64,000 nucleotides of DNA from Tillus elongatus (GCA_964006375.1 OZ023264.1:10736225-10800224); one strand, 5' to 3'. Positions 38,534 through 52,700 are shown, numbered from the stretch's first letter. Made by a program: numbers and translations. Notes: generated from the sequence alone by a model not told the origin.

Positions 38534-39864
38534 AACTCCACGATCGCCGGTTCTAAGCCCGGATGAGAAAGGAGGAGAGGGTGGAATAACAACCACGTTA
38601 AAAACTAGGGTCCGTCTGTCCCGGAAGGTAGCACCCTGTAAGGGCCCCTGCCTAGTGTCACAAGTCTGTCTGGCCGGTGGGTGTACTGCTTCCAACCGTG
38701 TGCTCACCTATACTCTTAATGACGTAGACGGTACAGCCAGCGACGCCAGCTGTCCGCTGTCCTGTTTACCCCTTTTCCTTAACCATATTACCTTACTCCT
38801 TGCTTCATCTCTACCGGGGCCACCAGGGTTAATTGGTGCCACACCCATGGAAATTGAGCAAAACCAAAGCCTCGAAAAATATGCCGCTGCTTGGGGTTCG
38901 CCAGGGCATGCCTGGAGCCGGGGCTGGACATGACAGCATGCGGGACGTCGGTGGCAGGGTGCTGATCAGGCGGGCCCCTGTCATGCAAGAAATTAGAGCC
39001 GAAAATCAACAGCAGGGGAGCCTAGTAAGACCAAGAGCTCCACCCAATAAGGAGGCTGTGCAGGAAAATCAGCCAGCGCTCACCCAGATGGGATTACTAA
39101 TACGGCGCATGAAATGGACCCAATAGTTCATATATGAATGAAACAATTATGCGCATTTGCTACAGAATAACACAACTCGGACAACAGACGACCCGACATA
39201 GGCAACAACTTCGCACCGAATTTCTCACAATGTACCCACACATACAGGTGACAGAGAGTAGCGGATCTGTATTCTGTTATACTTAGGAATAACCTTATTC
39301 CACAAACGAGACTGAATACCATCAGACAAGAAGTTGAAGATGAAATTACGAATATAGAGGTTACGGAAAATAACGAGATCCTATTTGATGGCAGTAATCT
39401 GCAACCTGTACATACTGAACAAGAAGAACACATCGAGGGTACGCAATAAAATGAGGAACTCACCGACAAACTGTCCACAGCAATGAGTAGTACAGTCGCG
39501 GAGTATGAAGGAACAAATCCTCTTACTAGACCACCATTACCTAAGATAAGGTCATCTAGAAAGCTGGCAATTATATTGGAACTTTTGAATAGAATAATTT
39601 TGACATCGCACCTTCTAGAGATCAACACATTAGAGCACATGAATACACTGAGTTACTGTGCAACAACTGCAGCAATTAAAACCTTAGGCATTAAGATTTC
39701 GGTTCGAACGTCCAATCAGAGACTCGCGTCAAAGAGTGCCGCCGTGGAAAAAATGTTGATAAGTAGAGTGGAAACACTTCGAAAAGAAATTGGACAACTG
39801 ACGCAATACGTTGGGGGAGTACAGACAAGAAAATTGCGGAAACGAGAAAAGGAAATAAAAAATT

Positions 39865-42110
<2,246 letters not shown>

Positions 42111-44095
42111 AGGCCGAGTTCGACAACACTCGGCACAAGACCCAGTCAACTACACTACACAACAATGTTTAAACGCCTTAGAAGAGAAGCTTTCTGCATA
42201 TGCAGAACGGTTGAGGAGATATAAAGCGGGCAACAATAGGAAGTGCGACAATACAATGTTTGAAGGCCCTGAAAGGACTTTCTACAGCTACAGCTTAATT
42301 CAGCTAGGAACGCAGCCACCGATACTTATCTAAATAAGGAATAAATTGAAGAGTTTTGGCAAAGCCAACTAGCCACAACAGCCCCCTGCAATATTGACGC
42401 CAGCTGGGTTAACGAAGAACACCGAGCTTGTCAGAGTTATGAACAAATGCATCATGAGTCTTTTACCACAGATGAAGTCTCCGAGGTTATTAAAGAGCTT
42501 CATAATTGGAAGACACCCGGGCCTGATGGCGTACAAAACTTTTGGCTGAAGAAATTTGGGTGTACACATCATCTATTGGCGGTGTTAATAAATGATGTTA
42601 TATTTGACCCAAATAAGATGCCATTGTTTTTTGCACAAGGAGACACGTATCTTCTACAATAGGACCACCGTTGTTCTGCAGACCCTGGTAGATACCGACC
42701 AATGACTAGTCTCCCGACCCTATACAAGTTAATTACATCCTGCCTTGAGAAACGCATATATGCGCACAGCAAACGAAACAACATAATTGCGAGCCAGCAA
42801 AAAGGATGTGTAGCTAATAATTGATTCGGTTGTGTGCAACCAAGCTTATAATCGACGAAAAAATCTCTTTGCTTTATACGTGGATTACAAAAGAGCATTT
42901 GATTCAATTCCACACGAATGACATGCAGTTTTGGCTTGACAAATGTGGCAACTTATGGGTAGTCAGAGGGAAAATACAACCAGATGTACATGAAATGCAC
43001 AACGACCAGCAAATTGCCTCGATGGGTGTAAAAGAGCGTTGTAAATACCTGGGAATACAGCAAGCGAGGAAAATAAACCACTCGGTAGCTAATGAAGAAG
43101 GACATGAGAAATGAATTTACGAAACGAGTAAAACAGCTGGTGCGATCACATCTTAACAGCAACAACCTGACTAAACCTCTGTGCTATCGAGCGAGTAACC
43201 CTACCTCGACACCAAGGAGGAAGAGGACTGTTGGATATTGGTAAAAAGTTGGACCAGCAGATAGTGAACCTGCGTACATACTTCCATCAGCGGGCGCTTA
43301 CTTCTGAACTACACCGTGCCATATGCGAGACAGATGATTCAACACCGCTACAATTAAAAGAATTGAAATACAACGTCAGCATCGGACTGATCAGAACAAG
43401 CTACAATCTTGGATGCAGAAGCCTCTCCATGGGCGACATATGAACTAGACCTACCAGGAACTGGTCGACAAACCAGCGTTGAACTACTGGTTGGTATCCG
43501 GACAGATGTATCCAGAGACACAAGTGTTTTTACTGGCCATACAAGATCAGGTCATCGCAAAAAGAAACTACCTCAAGTATATAGTTGGAGATAATTCGGT
43601 CCAAGCTGACAAATGTAGATCTGGGTGTCAGTCGTCAGAGACTAATCAGCACGTCACCGGAGGATGTCAAGCGTTTGCTGCAACAGAGTATAAAGAGAGG
43701 CACGACGCAGTTGCTAAAATATTTCATCAACAACTGACTCTAAAACTGGGACTTTTAAATCTTAGTAAGGTTCCCTACCGTAGATACACTCCTGAGACTG
43801 TTCTAGAGAACTCAGGATACAGGTTGTACTGGGATCGGACTGTACTCACAGACCAACGAGATGCCCACAACAGGCCAGATATAATAATAGTGGATAAGTC
43901 ATGCAACCAAGTGACGCTGATTGATGTGGTCATTGCAAATACTAATAATCTAGAGATAAATTACATTGAGAAGATCATTAAGTACAGATATCTCGAGATA
44001 CAAGTAAAGAGACAGTGGAGGGCAGATAGTGTTCGAGTGATTCCAATAGTCATGTCATCAACTGCTGTGGTTCCTAAGAATCTTCGAATATTTAC

Positions 44096-44400
44096 TTAAT
44101 TTATCTTTACATGCTTGTCTAATAAAGTTTTTTAAAGGCTCAGGTAATTGTTTAATAACAGTTTCAATACCAGCAATAACATATAACAGATCGTCCTTTT
44201 GTGAATGCAAACCAAATTTTAGCCCCTTATATAAAAGGCCGATATCATTTTTATTTAACGTCTGCGAAGAAAGGTTTTCTACGAGGGTAACTTTCTGAGG
44301 AGATGGTTTCTCATTTTAAATTTGATGTTTTGCAAGCTGCTTTAATTTATTGTTATGTATATTGATCTTTTTAACTAACTTATTTTTATAAAGAATTTTT
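44096..44400 (-). pseudogene. Penelope-like element N-terminal fragment
   Basis: The minus strand reads NKLKQLAKHQI then VTLVENLSSQTLNKNDIGLL, YKGLKFGLHSQKDDLLYVIA, and IETVIKQLPEPLKNFIRQAC. The motif NLS...L...+..LL.KGLKF near a basic segment is typical of the region before the RT domain of Penelope-like elements. The frame is shifted once near 44325. It may belong to the same family as the fragment at 51.1 kb. The rest of the protein is missing. Confidence 0.5.
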
Positions 44401-44855
44401 AAAGTTTTGGGTAGTACTTTAAAAAACTACTGTGTGCTTTTGTGTAAGACTTCAACAGTTGAATGAGTGCTGTAGTATCATAATAGCAAAATGAGTACCT
44501 TGCATGTATTTTAAAATTACATCTTAAAGTGCTCCACATCAGTTGTCACAGTACACTAATTAGATTATTATTTTCTCAGGCAGACATGCAACTTGAAAAC
44601 ATAATTGAAATAGTTATATTATAATAAGGAATAAAAAAATATTCCATATCGACCAGGAAGAGAAAAATGTGGCGTATTGTATACGTCTTAATAATAGCAA
44701 CAAACTTGACCTTACGCAAGGAAATATATGTATTCAACTTAAGCAATTATGGTTATGTAAGCTCGAAGACTGATTCTGGTAATTTAGAATGCACAACACC
44801 TACAACAATGTTAATGTAGTTTTATAGAAAAAATATTTTTCTATAGAATGAAAAA
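44401..44855. other. Unassigned AT-rich DNA
   Basis: No motif or repeat was recognised. Confidence 0.4.
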
Positions 44856-44858
44856 AGT

Positions 44859-45103
44859 CTGGACGCAGCAAGTACGTTACGGAAGTGAATTTTCATAGAA
44901 ATGCTTTTAATAGCAAATAGGTATATTTAATGCAAGCAGGCCCATAATCTGGTTACCGGTATAGCCTATATAGTAGAAACAATGAACCATATTTTATCAA
45001 AATTACTTATTGTTTAAAAATCTACAAATATTTTCCGAAAATAAACCTGAACTGTTTCCGAAAAAACTGGCTTCCTAGCTAACAAACCATGGGTTAATAG
45101 CAA
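44859..45103 (-). mobile_element. TA-core element, partial inverted-repeat module
   Basis: CTGGACGCAGCAAGTACGTT start and the body shared with 17.5-17.8 kb. It is cut at 45103 (GGGTTAATAGCAAA) by the following non-LTR element. Confidence 0.65.
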
Positions 45104-47361
45104 AACCAATTTAGAAGCTGGAAGAAAAGACATACTTTGGATGAAACTCTCTCTCAGGGCTGCAAATAAATTCATCTGTTGCATTTATCGGTCACCTTCT
45201 GATAACAACTTTATCCAGCTTTTCGACTTCCTTTTTGAAAAAGCCAACCATCTGATTTCTGAATATCCTTCCTCCGAGGACACTATTCGTGGTGACTTCA
45301 ATGTCCATAATAAGGAATGACTAGGATCTTCAAAAACCGATCCACGTGGGAGAGCAGCGGAGGCCTTTGCAGTCAGCAATCCTTAAGCCACTATGGTTCA
45401 GCAACCTACTTACTTTCGTCGCATCCCAACACAGAGCTTAAATTCCTTGGATCTCCTTCTTACTACAAAACCTGAATGTTATTAGACATCAGTCACCGCC
45501 CCCTTGGTCGCTCAGACTACGGAATGGTCACTGCTTCCTGCGCAATGCAACCCGAGGTCACACAGTCATTACACCCACGTATCGTTTGGCACTACAACTC
45601 CGTGAACTGGGACGAAATGTGGGATTACTTTTCCTCATTTCCATGGGCGTCTGTCTGCTTCTCTCATCCTGGTCCCTCTGATATCTCACAAAACGTCACC
45701 GAAATTACCCAAACTAGCATGGAATTATTTATTCCACGTACACAGAAAACCTTTTCAACCACTAAAAAGCCCTGGTACTCTAAATCCTGTGACAAGACCA
45801 CAGACTTGAAAGGGCCAAAGCTTACAAAACGCTTCTACACAAACCCAATTAAAAAAACCGTCAAGCATTTAACGACGCAAGAAACCGCTATGTCCGCATT
45901 CTTTCTGAGGCAAAAAACTCATTTAATAACTACATCAAAAACAAAGTCATCTCAAGCTCCAACGGCAGCAAACCCGTCTGGACGCTTGCTAAATCTATTG
46001 GGAATAATTTCTGCAAGAGCACGTTCCCACCTCTTGTTTCAGTGAACGAAATTGTTTCTACCGCCCTGGGCAAGGCTACACTTTTTTCCTCGTTGTTCGC
46101 CGGCAATTCTACTTCTAATGTTCAGCCACCAAAGTCCCCAATGTCGCGCATAAAATGACGGATATCATTTTCAAAACTAAAAAGGTACGAAAGATGCTCT
46201 CTTCTCTTAATACCAGAAAAGACTCTGGCCTTGACGAGATTTCAGCAATTGTTCTCACAAAATGCGCACCAGAACTTGCTTCTGTCCTGACTTGTCTATT
46301 TCAGACATCTTACAATAGAGGCATATTCCCTAGTAACTGGAAAACTGCTCGAGTACAACCCGTCCCCAAGAAAGGATCCAAAGCGCTTCCTTGCAACTAC
46401 AGGCCTATTTCTCTCCTTTCAGTCGCCTCTAAGTGTTGGAAAAGTGTATAAACACCGAATTACTAAAATATCTTGAAAAACACAGTCTAATCCACGACAG
46501 TCAGTATGGAATCCGTCAGCGCAGATCAACTGCCGACCTCCTTTCCTTTGTCACCCATCTTGGAACAAGTCTATTGAATTACACGGTGAATCCCAGATCA
46601 GATTGTCGCTATAGACATATCCAAAGCATTCGACCAGGTCTGGCACGCAGCGCTGCTTAATAAACTTCCGGCCTATGGCCTACCACCAAAACTCTGTACC
46701 TGGACAGCAAACATCCACTCCAACAGGAGCATCTCTGTTGTCGTGGATGGCCATTCCTCTAAACTGTATCCAATTAATGCAGAAGTCCTTCAAGATTCAG
46801 CTTTAGCCTCTACTTTGTTTCTTCTCCACATCAATGACCTCATCTTTAGCACATCCAACCCAGTCCACAGTTACGCGGACGACAGCATCCTCCACTCAAA
46901 TATACAATATTCTAAGCCGGTCTCTTTGCAGACTCATGGAGGGTTCTGTCTCTGTAGATCTTCAAAAAATATTAGACTGGGGAAGTAGAAATCTTGTACA
47001 ATTTAAGTCCACCAAATCTCAGTCTTGCTTTCTATCTCATAAGAGATACACCAGCCCCGGACCGATCACAATGAACAACCAAGTTATTCAACAGATCTAT
47101 CAGGGGAACAGAGCGAATAGACCCTTTTACTGTTCAGGTCACCCGACATAGAACGTCTTGTTAAGCCCGCTCTTTTGTCCCGGGGACTTCCAGGTTGTGG
47201 AATTCCTTGCCGGCACCTGTTTTTCCTTCTCCTCCGAACCTCCAAATCTTCAAGTCCAGAATTAACAAGTTGCCTATTTCCTCCTTGTCGACACCCACGG
47301 TACGATAGTATTTAGGCTGTGAGCCCTCATGGTGTGTTGTTAATAAAATAATAATAATAAA
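45104..47361 (+). pseudogene. Jockey/CR1-like non-LTR element, EN to 3' tail
   Basis: It starts within the endonuclease (ILWMKLSLRAANKFICCIYR, GDFNVH near 45295), followed by LDLLLTTKPE and GRSDYGMVTAS. The RT has VRKMLSSLNTRKDSGLDEIS, CNYRPISLLSVASK (46400), AIDISKAFDQVWH (46605), SVVVDGHSS and HSYADDSILHS (46870). A deletion at about 47145 joins straight to the C-terminus LWNSLPAPVFPSPPNLQIFK with stop near 47314. AATAAAATAATAATAATAAA (47342-47361) is the 3' tail. Several frameshifts and missing bases (for example at 45300 and 46440) make it dead. A second fragment is at 1-542. Confidence 0.75.
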
Positions 47362-47394
47362 AAACAAGAATTCACAATTGACGCAAACTGTGTA

Positions 47395-47873
47395 AAAACT
47401 GTCATCCATGAGATTTCGGACCGCGACAAGCGTGGACATAATATTATGATATTCAACCTTCCCGAAGCTGCAGCTGCTGGGTCAAGCTATGCGTATGGTG
47501 GGCAGGATAAAGATCATGTATGCAAACTTTTTACAGAATTGTCCATTGATAGTAATGTTGCTTCTTCTCTGAAACTTGTCCGTGTTGGGCGGGTTCGTAG
47601 TGATTCATCTTAGCCACGGTCTATTAAAATTAAATTGCCAAGTGATGATATGGTCATCTCTATTCTTCGGAAAAATAAAATTCTTGCAAAATCTACGCCT
47701 TATGGGAACATTTTCTTGGGTGCTGACAGAATCCCAATGCAACAGGCGTATTTCTGAAATGTTCGTCAGGAGTATCACAGCAGGGTCAACAGTGGGGAGC
47801 CTGATATTTCTTTAAAATATAGAAATGGAATTCCTGTTATTGTTAAGTCTTCTCCTGTACCGTCACCTTAAAC
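47395..47873 (+). pseudogene. Non-LTR retrotransposon ORF1-like fragment
   Basis: ISDRDKRGHNIMIFNLPEAA, LKLVRVGRVRSD, PRSIKIKLPSDDMVISILRK, ADRIPMQQAYF, SGEPDISLKYRNGIPVIVKS. This is the RNA-binding ORF1-type protein (RRM-like, 'NIMIFNLPE' motif) found with insect LINEs. It binds element RNA. It follows the 3' tail of the previous element directly. One stop near 47611 and a frameshift near 47755 are visible. Its own pol is missing because the DD41D element begins at 47903. Confidence 0.6.
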
Positions 47874-47902
47874 TAGCTTCACCCAACAGAGCAGTGAATA
47901 TA

Positions 47903-49513
47903 CAGGGTGGCGCGTCCAGAGAAATATTTTTTTTAAGAAACGCTGAAACACGTCAATTTTAATATTAAGGGGGACATGTTCTGACATAAAACTCAACTTT
48001 GTCACATCATCCCCTTAAGGGTGGTGATAAAAACCCTTATATTTTAAATAGGGAACATGGGTCGAGTGTTACATCATTTGAAATCTCTTTCTTTTCTGAG
48101 TTCAGCACACAAATTTTTTTGGAAGTTTTATCAACTCGTTAAAAAATTATTCACTCTTGGAGTTGCAAGAACGTATTTCATTCATTGTGATAAGAAATGC
48201 ACTAATTAGTCAATTTTTCGTTAAAAAAAACCAAACCAAACGTTCAAACAAGTTTATTCAGTTAAGTAAGTGTTCAAATTGTTGACCACCAGCTTCCATA
48301 CAAAAGTACAAATTTTGTTTAAAACGAGCTCTGACATTCTGGAGCATTTGTGGAGTTATTAGACGGCATTCTTACAAAATGCGTCGTCGCAATTCTTCCA
48401 GAGACTCCGGTTCTGTTGCGTAAATTCTACTCTTCAAATGGCCCCATAGAGAGAAGTCTAAAGGAGTTAAACCCGGTGATCTAGGGGGTCACTCAATAGC
48501 ATCTCTACGCCTAATCCATTGCTCTGGAAACTCTCTGTTCAAAAACTCCCTAACACGTTGTGAAAAATGCGGAGGAGCTCCATATTGTTGAAACACTAAT
48601 TGATTTTCTTGATAGCGATAATCATTTTCAACAATGTCAATTAGTAGGGGGTAAACTATATCTTCTAGTAACTCCAAATACGTTTCGCCACTCAAATTGC
48701 CATCACGAAAAATTGGTCCTATTAAACGGTCTCCAAAAATGCCAGTCCAGACACTCAATTTCTGTGGAGTTTGAGTGTGGACTTCGTGAAAATTTCTTGG
48801 ATTATTATCTGCCCAATAAAGACACTTATGACGATTGACTGTAGAGTTTAATAAAAACGTACACTCGTCTGAAAAACAGATCTTAAACAGAAAGTTCCCG
48901 TTATCAGCTATTCGTGCAGTCATAACTTTACAAAACTCCAGCCGCCGATCAAAATCATCTTCATTCAGTTATGTTGTACAAGATGAATTTTATACGGGTG
49001 AAATTTATGATGCCTCAATATTCGCCGAATAGTTCTTCTTTTGATGTTTGAAACAGTGGCCAATTTACTCGTGCTCAAAGTTGGGTCTGCATCAATTTGT
49101 CCTAAAACTTCAATTTCAGTATTCTCATTTCTAACCGGAAATTTATGTTCAGGATCCCTTTTTTGTTGGCTACTGGACCACTTTGTCGAAACTTTGCAAC
49201 TAACTTCAAGATGTATTTTCTGTTAACATGTCTGATTGGATGTCGTTAATTAAACAAATTTGCGGTACGGTTGGCACAGTCATCGTTTTTGAAAGAAAAA
49301 GAGTAATTATTTCAACTCCTTCTGCAGAATACACCATTGTGAAATTAATTTTCGGTAGTACTATCAAGTATCAAACCGACCGATTGCATCTTCAACTGTG
49401 AATAATTTTTAAACGAGTTGATAAAACTTCCAGAAAAATTAGTGTTTTGAATTCAGAAAAGAAAGAGCTTTCAAATCATGTAACACTCGACCCATGTTCC
49501 CTGTTTAAAATAT
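47903..49513 (-). mobile_element. DD41D mariner-type transposon, copy 2 (right end lost)
   Basis: The left end TACAGGGTGGCGC is followed at once by GTCCAGAGAAA, so about 27 bp of the terminal repeat are deleted. The body matches copies 1 and 3. The right end stops at CTGTTTAAAATATATCAAGC, where the Penelope-like repeats begin. The internal palindrome of copies 1 and 3 is absent (junction near 49383). Confidence 0.75.
48258..49337 (-). pseudogene. DD41D transposase, copy 2
   Basis: From the start codon at 49337 to the stop at 48258 is 1080 nt, i.e. 359 codons plus stop, giving the family length. FSDECTFLLNSTVNRHKCLY holds the first Asp. The second motif is FQQYGAPPHF with Tyr (TAT, plus positions 582-584 of the 48 kb block) instead of Asp. 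The third Asp is in LTPLDF. A stop replaces Trp in the IEWPPRSP motif near 48490. The N-terminal half has frameshifts near 48968 and 49160. Confidence 0.8.
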
Positions 49514-49937
49514 ATCAAGCCTAGTTGCGGAACCAAGCAGTATGTTGTCACGCCAGCTCCAAATAACACAAAGTGTTAAAAAATAGAGACTGTATAAACC
49601 AACTAGCAATTTAGTAAATTGTCAGCCCTGGCCTATTTGTATCCTAATATAGGGACAAAGTATGTAAGGATAGATGCATTCTCGCAACAATTAGAACCGT
49701 AGACCGGTTTCGCTCTAATTAGACCTCGTCAGGACCAGGGCTGACAGTTTACTAAATTCTTAGTTGGTTGTATACAGTCTCTATTTTTTAATACTTTGTG
49801 TTATTTGGAGCTGGTGTGACAACATACTACATGGTTCCGCAACTAGGTTGCGGCACGTTACTTCGTATCTCACCACTCACTTACTGTTGGAAGGCTGGCT
49901 ACCATAGCCGTATTATTTTAGAGGTGTATTTTCGCTC

Positions 49938-49998
49938 CAATTGGTATGCCGTACTAACGAGCTCTAATTATAGCGAAACCGGTCTACGGTTCTAATTG
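49938..49998 (+). ncRNA. Degenerate hammerhead ribozyme (copy b)
   Basis: Stem I pairs CAATT/AATTG and CCGTA/TACGG. The GAAA box and GGTC site are kept, with stem III ACC/GGT. The core reads CTAACGA instead of CTGANGA, so the essential G is changed and cleavage is expected to be lost. Confidence 0.7.
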
Positions 49999-50257
49999 TT
50001 GCGAGAATGCATCTAGCCTTACATACTTTGTCCCTATATTAGGGTAGAAATGGGCCAGTGCTGACAATTTACTAAATTGTTAGTTGGTTGTATACAGTCT
50101 CTATTTTTTAACACTTTGTGTTATTTGGAGCTGGCGTGACAACATACTACTTGGTTCCGCAACTAGGTGGCGGTACGTTATTTCGTGTCTCACCACTCAC
50201 TTAGTGTTGGAAGGCTGGCTACCATAGCCGTATTATTTTAGAGGTGTATTTTCGCTA

Positions 50258-50318
50258 CAATTGGTATGCCGTACTGATGAGCTCTAATTACAGCGAAATC
50301 GGTCTACGGTTCTAATTG
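50258..50318 (+). ncRNA. Type I hammerhead ribozyme (copy c, intact core)
   Basis: The order is CAATT, GGTATG, CCGTA, then CTGATGA (274-280), stem II GCT/AGC, GAAA, a very short stem III (ATC/GGT), GTC, TACGG, TTCT, AATTG. CCGTA/TACGG and CAATT/AATTG form stem I with an internal loop. Predicted self-cleavage is after the C at 50304. A stem III of about three pairs without a loop is the type described for Penelope-like elements, thought to act as dimers. Fits the 319-bp repeat. Confidence 0.85.
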
Positions 50319-50340
50319 TTGCGAGAATACATCTAGCCTT

Positions 50341-51139
50341 ACTGTCCTAATTGATGAAGTGCGATAGACAGAATTAAATATAAAATCTGATGGACATAAA
50401 TCATCTTAGTTGGGACAAGGGTACGGTGAGGAAAGTAAAGCTTGGGAACAATAAATAACTGGATTAGAAATAGTGATTTGTGTACTTCGAAACATTGACG
50501 AAAGGTTGTTGCTTTACCATTATATGCATACAAATGTAATTTGTTGACACAAAATTAAACACGCAAAATAAAAACTAAAATGTGTAGTCATAATGTACAA
50601 AAGTTTCGCAAAAATCACGATACTTTATCCATACATTCTCTAATACAGTGGTAATTGATAAACAACATATTAGCTGAAAAAATGAATTTACGAAAATTAT
50701 TTAGCAAGACATAATATTACTCTTTGTACAGCACACAAAAATTTCCGGCACGCAAATCAAACATACAAATATTTACAATTAAATAAATGACATTTTTTGT
50801 TCCCAGGTGTGTCAATGCGCCATTGGTAAAAATTGTAAATGTCTTCAGGTAATTTTGCAATATATGCGACAGAAAGATCGAGTATTCTTAAAGTGATTTA
50901 CCTTGCCACGTCTGGTTTACTTTTGTTTAATTGATGTCCTATATGACCTGCAGCATGTATTTCTTGTTTGTTTGGAATGCTTGTTGCATATGACAGTGGC
51001 AGCTCGTGAGCAATATTATTGGGAACACGAAGTTAAATAATTCAGAAATATAGAATACTACGCGTTATATAATCGAAGGTCTTAGTGCAGGTCAACTCCA
51101 TTTTAAATTTGTGGGAATTCAAAAAAATAGAAATTGTTA
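50341..51139. other. Unassigned DNA between Penelope repeats and RT
   Basis: No endonuclease motif or other coding signal was found. It may be untranslated Penelope-like sequence. Confidence 0.4.
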
Positions 51140-51337
51140 TTATATTAATTTTGTATGACTACCTTGAAAACATGCTAAAATATCATCTACGTATCTGTAC
51201 CAAAAGACAATATTATGTGAAAGTTCTGATGTTAAAATTTGGTTTTCTAAGTTTGCCATAAATATGTTGGCTAATAGAGGTGACAACGGACTACCCATAG
51301 GTAGACCTTCATTTTGCATATAAATTATATGTATCAC
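51140..51337 (-). pseudogene. Penelope-like reverse transcriptase fragment
   Basis: The fragment reads IIYMQNEGLPMGSPLSPLLA, NIFMANLENQI, and FWYRYVDDILACFQGSH. GLPMGSPLSPLLANIFM and RYVDDIL are RT motifs 4 and 5 of Penelope-like elements; the two Asp of YVDD are catalytic. Sixty-odd residues remain of a protein normally above 700. No GIY-YIG endonuclease was found nearby. It lies between hammerhead-bearing repeats. Confidence 0.8.
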
Positions 51338-51340
51338 ACC

Positions 51341-51418
51341 GACAATAACTACCTTGTTTTAAACGAGAAAACTGATTTAATGAATTCCCCTTTCTTGGAT
51401 ATTCTTCTTTCTAATTAA
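51341..51418 (+). pseudogene. Penelope-like RT thumb fragment, opposite strand
   Basis: DNNYLVLNEKTDLMNSPFLD followed by ILLSN and a stop. The xPFLDIL motif follows the YVDD region in Penelope RTs. It is inverted relative to the piece at 51140-51337 and almost touches it, so an inversion broke the RT here. Confidence 0.5.
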
Positions 51419-51583
51419 ATAAGTCAAAGAAAATAAATTTAACTATTCTTTCAAAAAAGTTGTAATAAAATAATGAGTTAATGTATGTCGATATTTTCGT
51501 TGTATAGAGACTGCTTTTAACTGTTATTGTTTAGTTATTTTATTGATGTAATTGTTATCATAAGACTAGATGCATTCTCGCAA

Positions 51584-51644
51584 CAATTAGAACCGTAGAC
51601 CAGTTTCGCTCTCATTGGAGCTCTTCAGTACGGCATACTAATTG
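51584..51644 (-). ncRNA. Type I hammerhead ribozyme (copy d, intact core)
   Basis: On the minus strand: CAATT, AGTATG, CCGTA, CTGAAGA, stem II GCTC/GAGC with a 6-nt loop, GAAA, ACT/GGT stem III, GTC then TACGG, TTCT, AATTG. All core positions fit CTGANGA and GAA. Stem I is fully kept. Predicted cleavage follows GTC. Confidence 0.85.
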
Positions 51645-51697
51645 TAGCAAAAATGCACCAAGAGTAATACGGCTATACTATAGCCAGCCTCACAATA

Positions 51698-51884
51698 CTA
51701 AGTGAGTGGTGGACGTGCCGCCACCTAGTTGCGGAACCAAGTAGTATGCTGTCACGCCAGCTCCAAATAACACAAAGTGTTAAAAAAATAAAGACTGTAT
51801 ACAGCTTTGTGTTATTTGGAGCTGGCGTGACAGCATACTACTTGGTTCCGCAACTAGGTGGCGGCACGTCCACCACTCACTTAG
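51698..51884. repeat. Long perfect-type hairpin of Penelope terminal repeat
   Basis: Arms 51698-51777 and 51805-51884 (80 bp each) are inverted copies. They include GTGGACGTGCCGCCACCTAG, TTGCGGAACCAAGTAG and CCAGCTCCAAATAACACAAAG, around a 27-bp loop. They are head-to-head parts of the 319-bp repeat. Confidence 0.85.
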
Positions 51885-52267
51885 TGTTATCATAGTTATT
51901 ATGGGCTAGTTATATTTTTATGTTAAATATTGACATACATCACATAGACATTTTGAAAGCCTCATCTGTCATCTGTGTTTCATTTTATTTCCAATTTGAT
52001 AAATTTCTTGATCAAAACATCATATCATAACATAGCAACAGATCTTCATTTGTAGTTGTCATGATTTCGTACTAATTCAATTTTAATCTGCCTGAGAATG
52101 CTGTCAAACAGCGAAACTATAGTCACAGAATCATTGAAGAACATCCTAGAACATCCATAATTCGAAGGACCACTTGCTCCACTTAGCTCACGCGCTGACC
52201 TACGTCCTTTACCTACAAAAACGAAAACCAACAGTGAAGCCAGAGAAGTAGTCTCCAAGTCTGTATG

Positions 52268-52505
<238 letters not shown>

Positions 52506-52634
52506 AGAAAAGTGTAAAGGTGATCTAACGACTTTAGGAAAGGGTAGCAAAGGAGGGTCATAATGTGCTAATGGCTGATCAAAGCCACAGCCAGTAAACC
52601 GAAACGCACACACACACACACACACGCATTACGA

Positions 52635-52700
52635 ATTCATTAAAAACATTTTTACGAAAATTCTATACAATAACGCACTTGCTGCGTCCAGAATTTTTTA
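52635..52700 (+). mobile_element. TA-core element 3' end only
   Basis: CGAAAATTCTATACAATAAC then GCACTTGCTGCGTCCAG, the family terminal hairpin. It is separated from 52269-52505 by an (AC)n run (52605-52626) and unrelated sequence. About 560 bp of DNA without features follow to 53260. Confidence 0.6.

Larger units (their letters stand above)
49514..50340. mobile_element. Penelope-like terminal repeats, inverted then tandem
   Basis: A reverse copy (49514-49740) is followed by two direct copies with a period of 319 bp (starts 49741 and 50060). Landmarks: TTGTATACAGTCTCTATTTT, GTTATTTGGAGCTGG, TGGTTCCGCAACTAGG and a hammerhead motif. Mixed tandem and inverted long terminal repeats with hammerhead ribozymes are characteristic of Penelope-like elements, and an RT of that class lies 0.8 kb to the right. 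The direct assignment of the repeats to that RT is inferred. Confidence 0.7.

Noticed and set aside
49691..49735. A fourth active hammerhead (copy a, minus)
   Set aside because: The CTGACGA core and GAAA box are present, but the 5' half of stem I is replaced by GGTC-type sequence that cannot pair with TACGG, so no full ribozyme forms.
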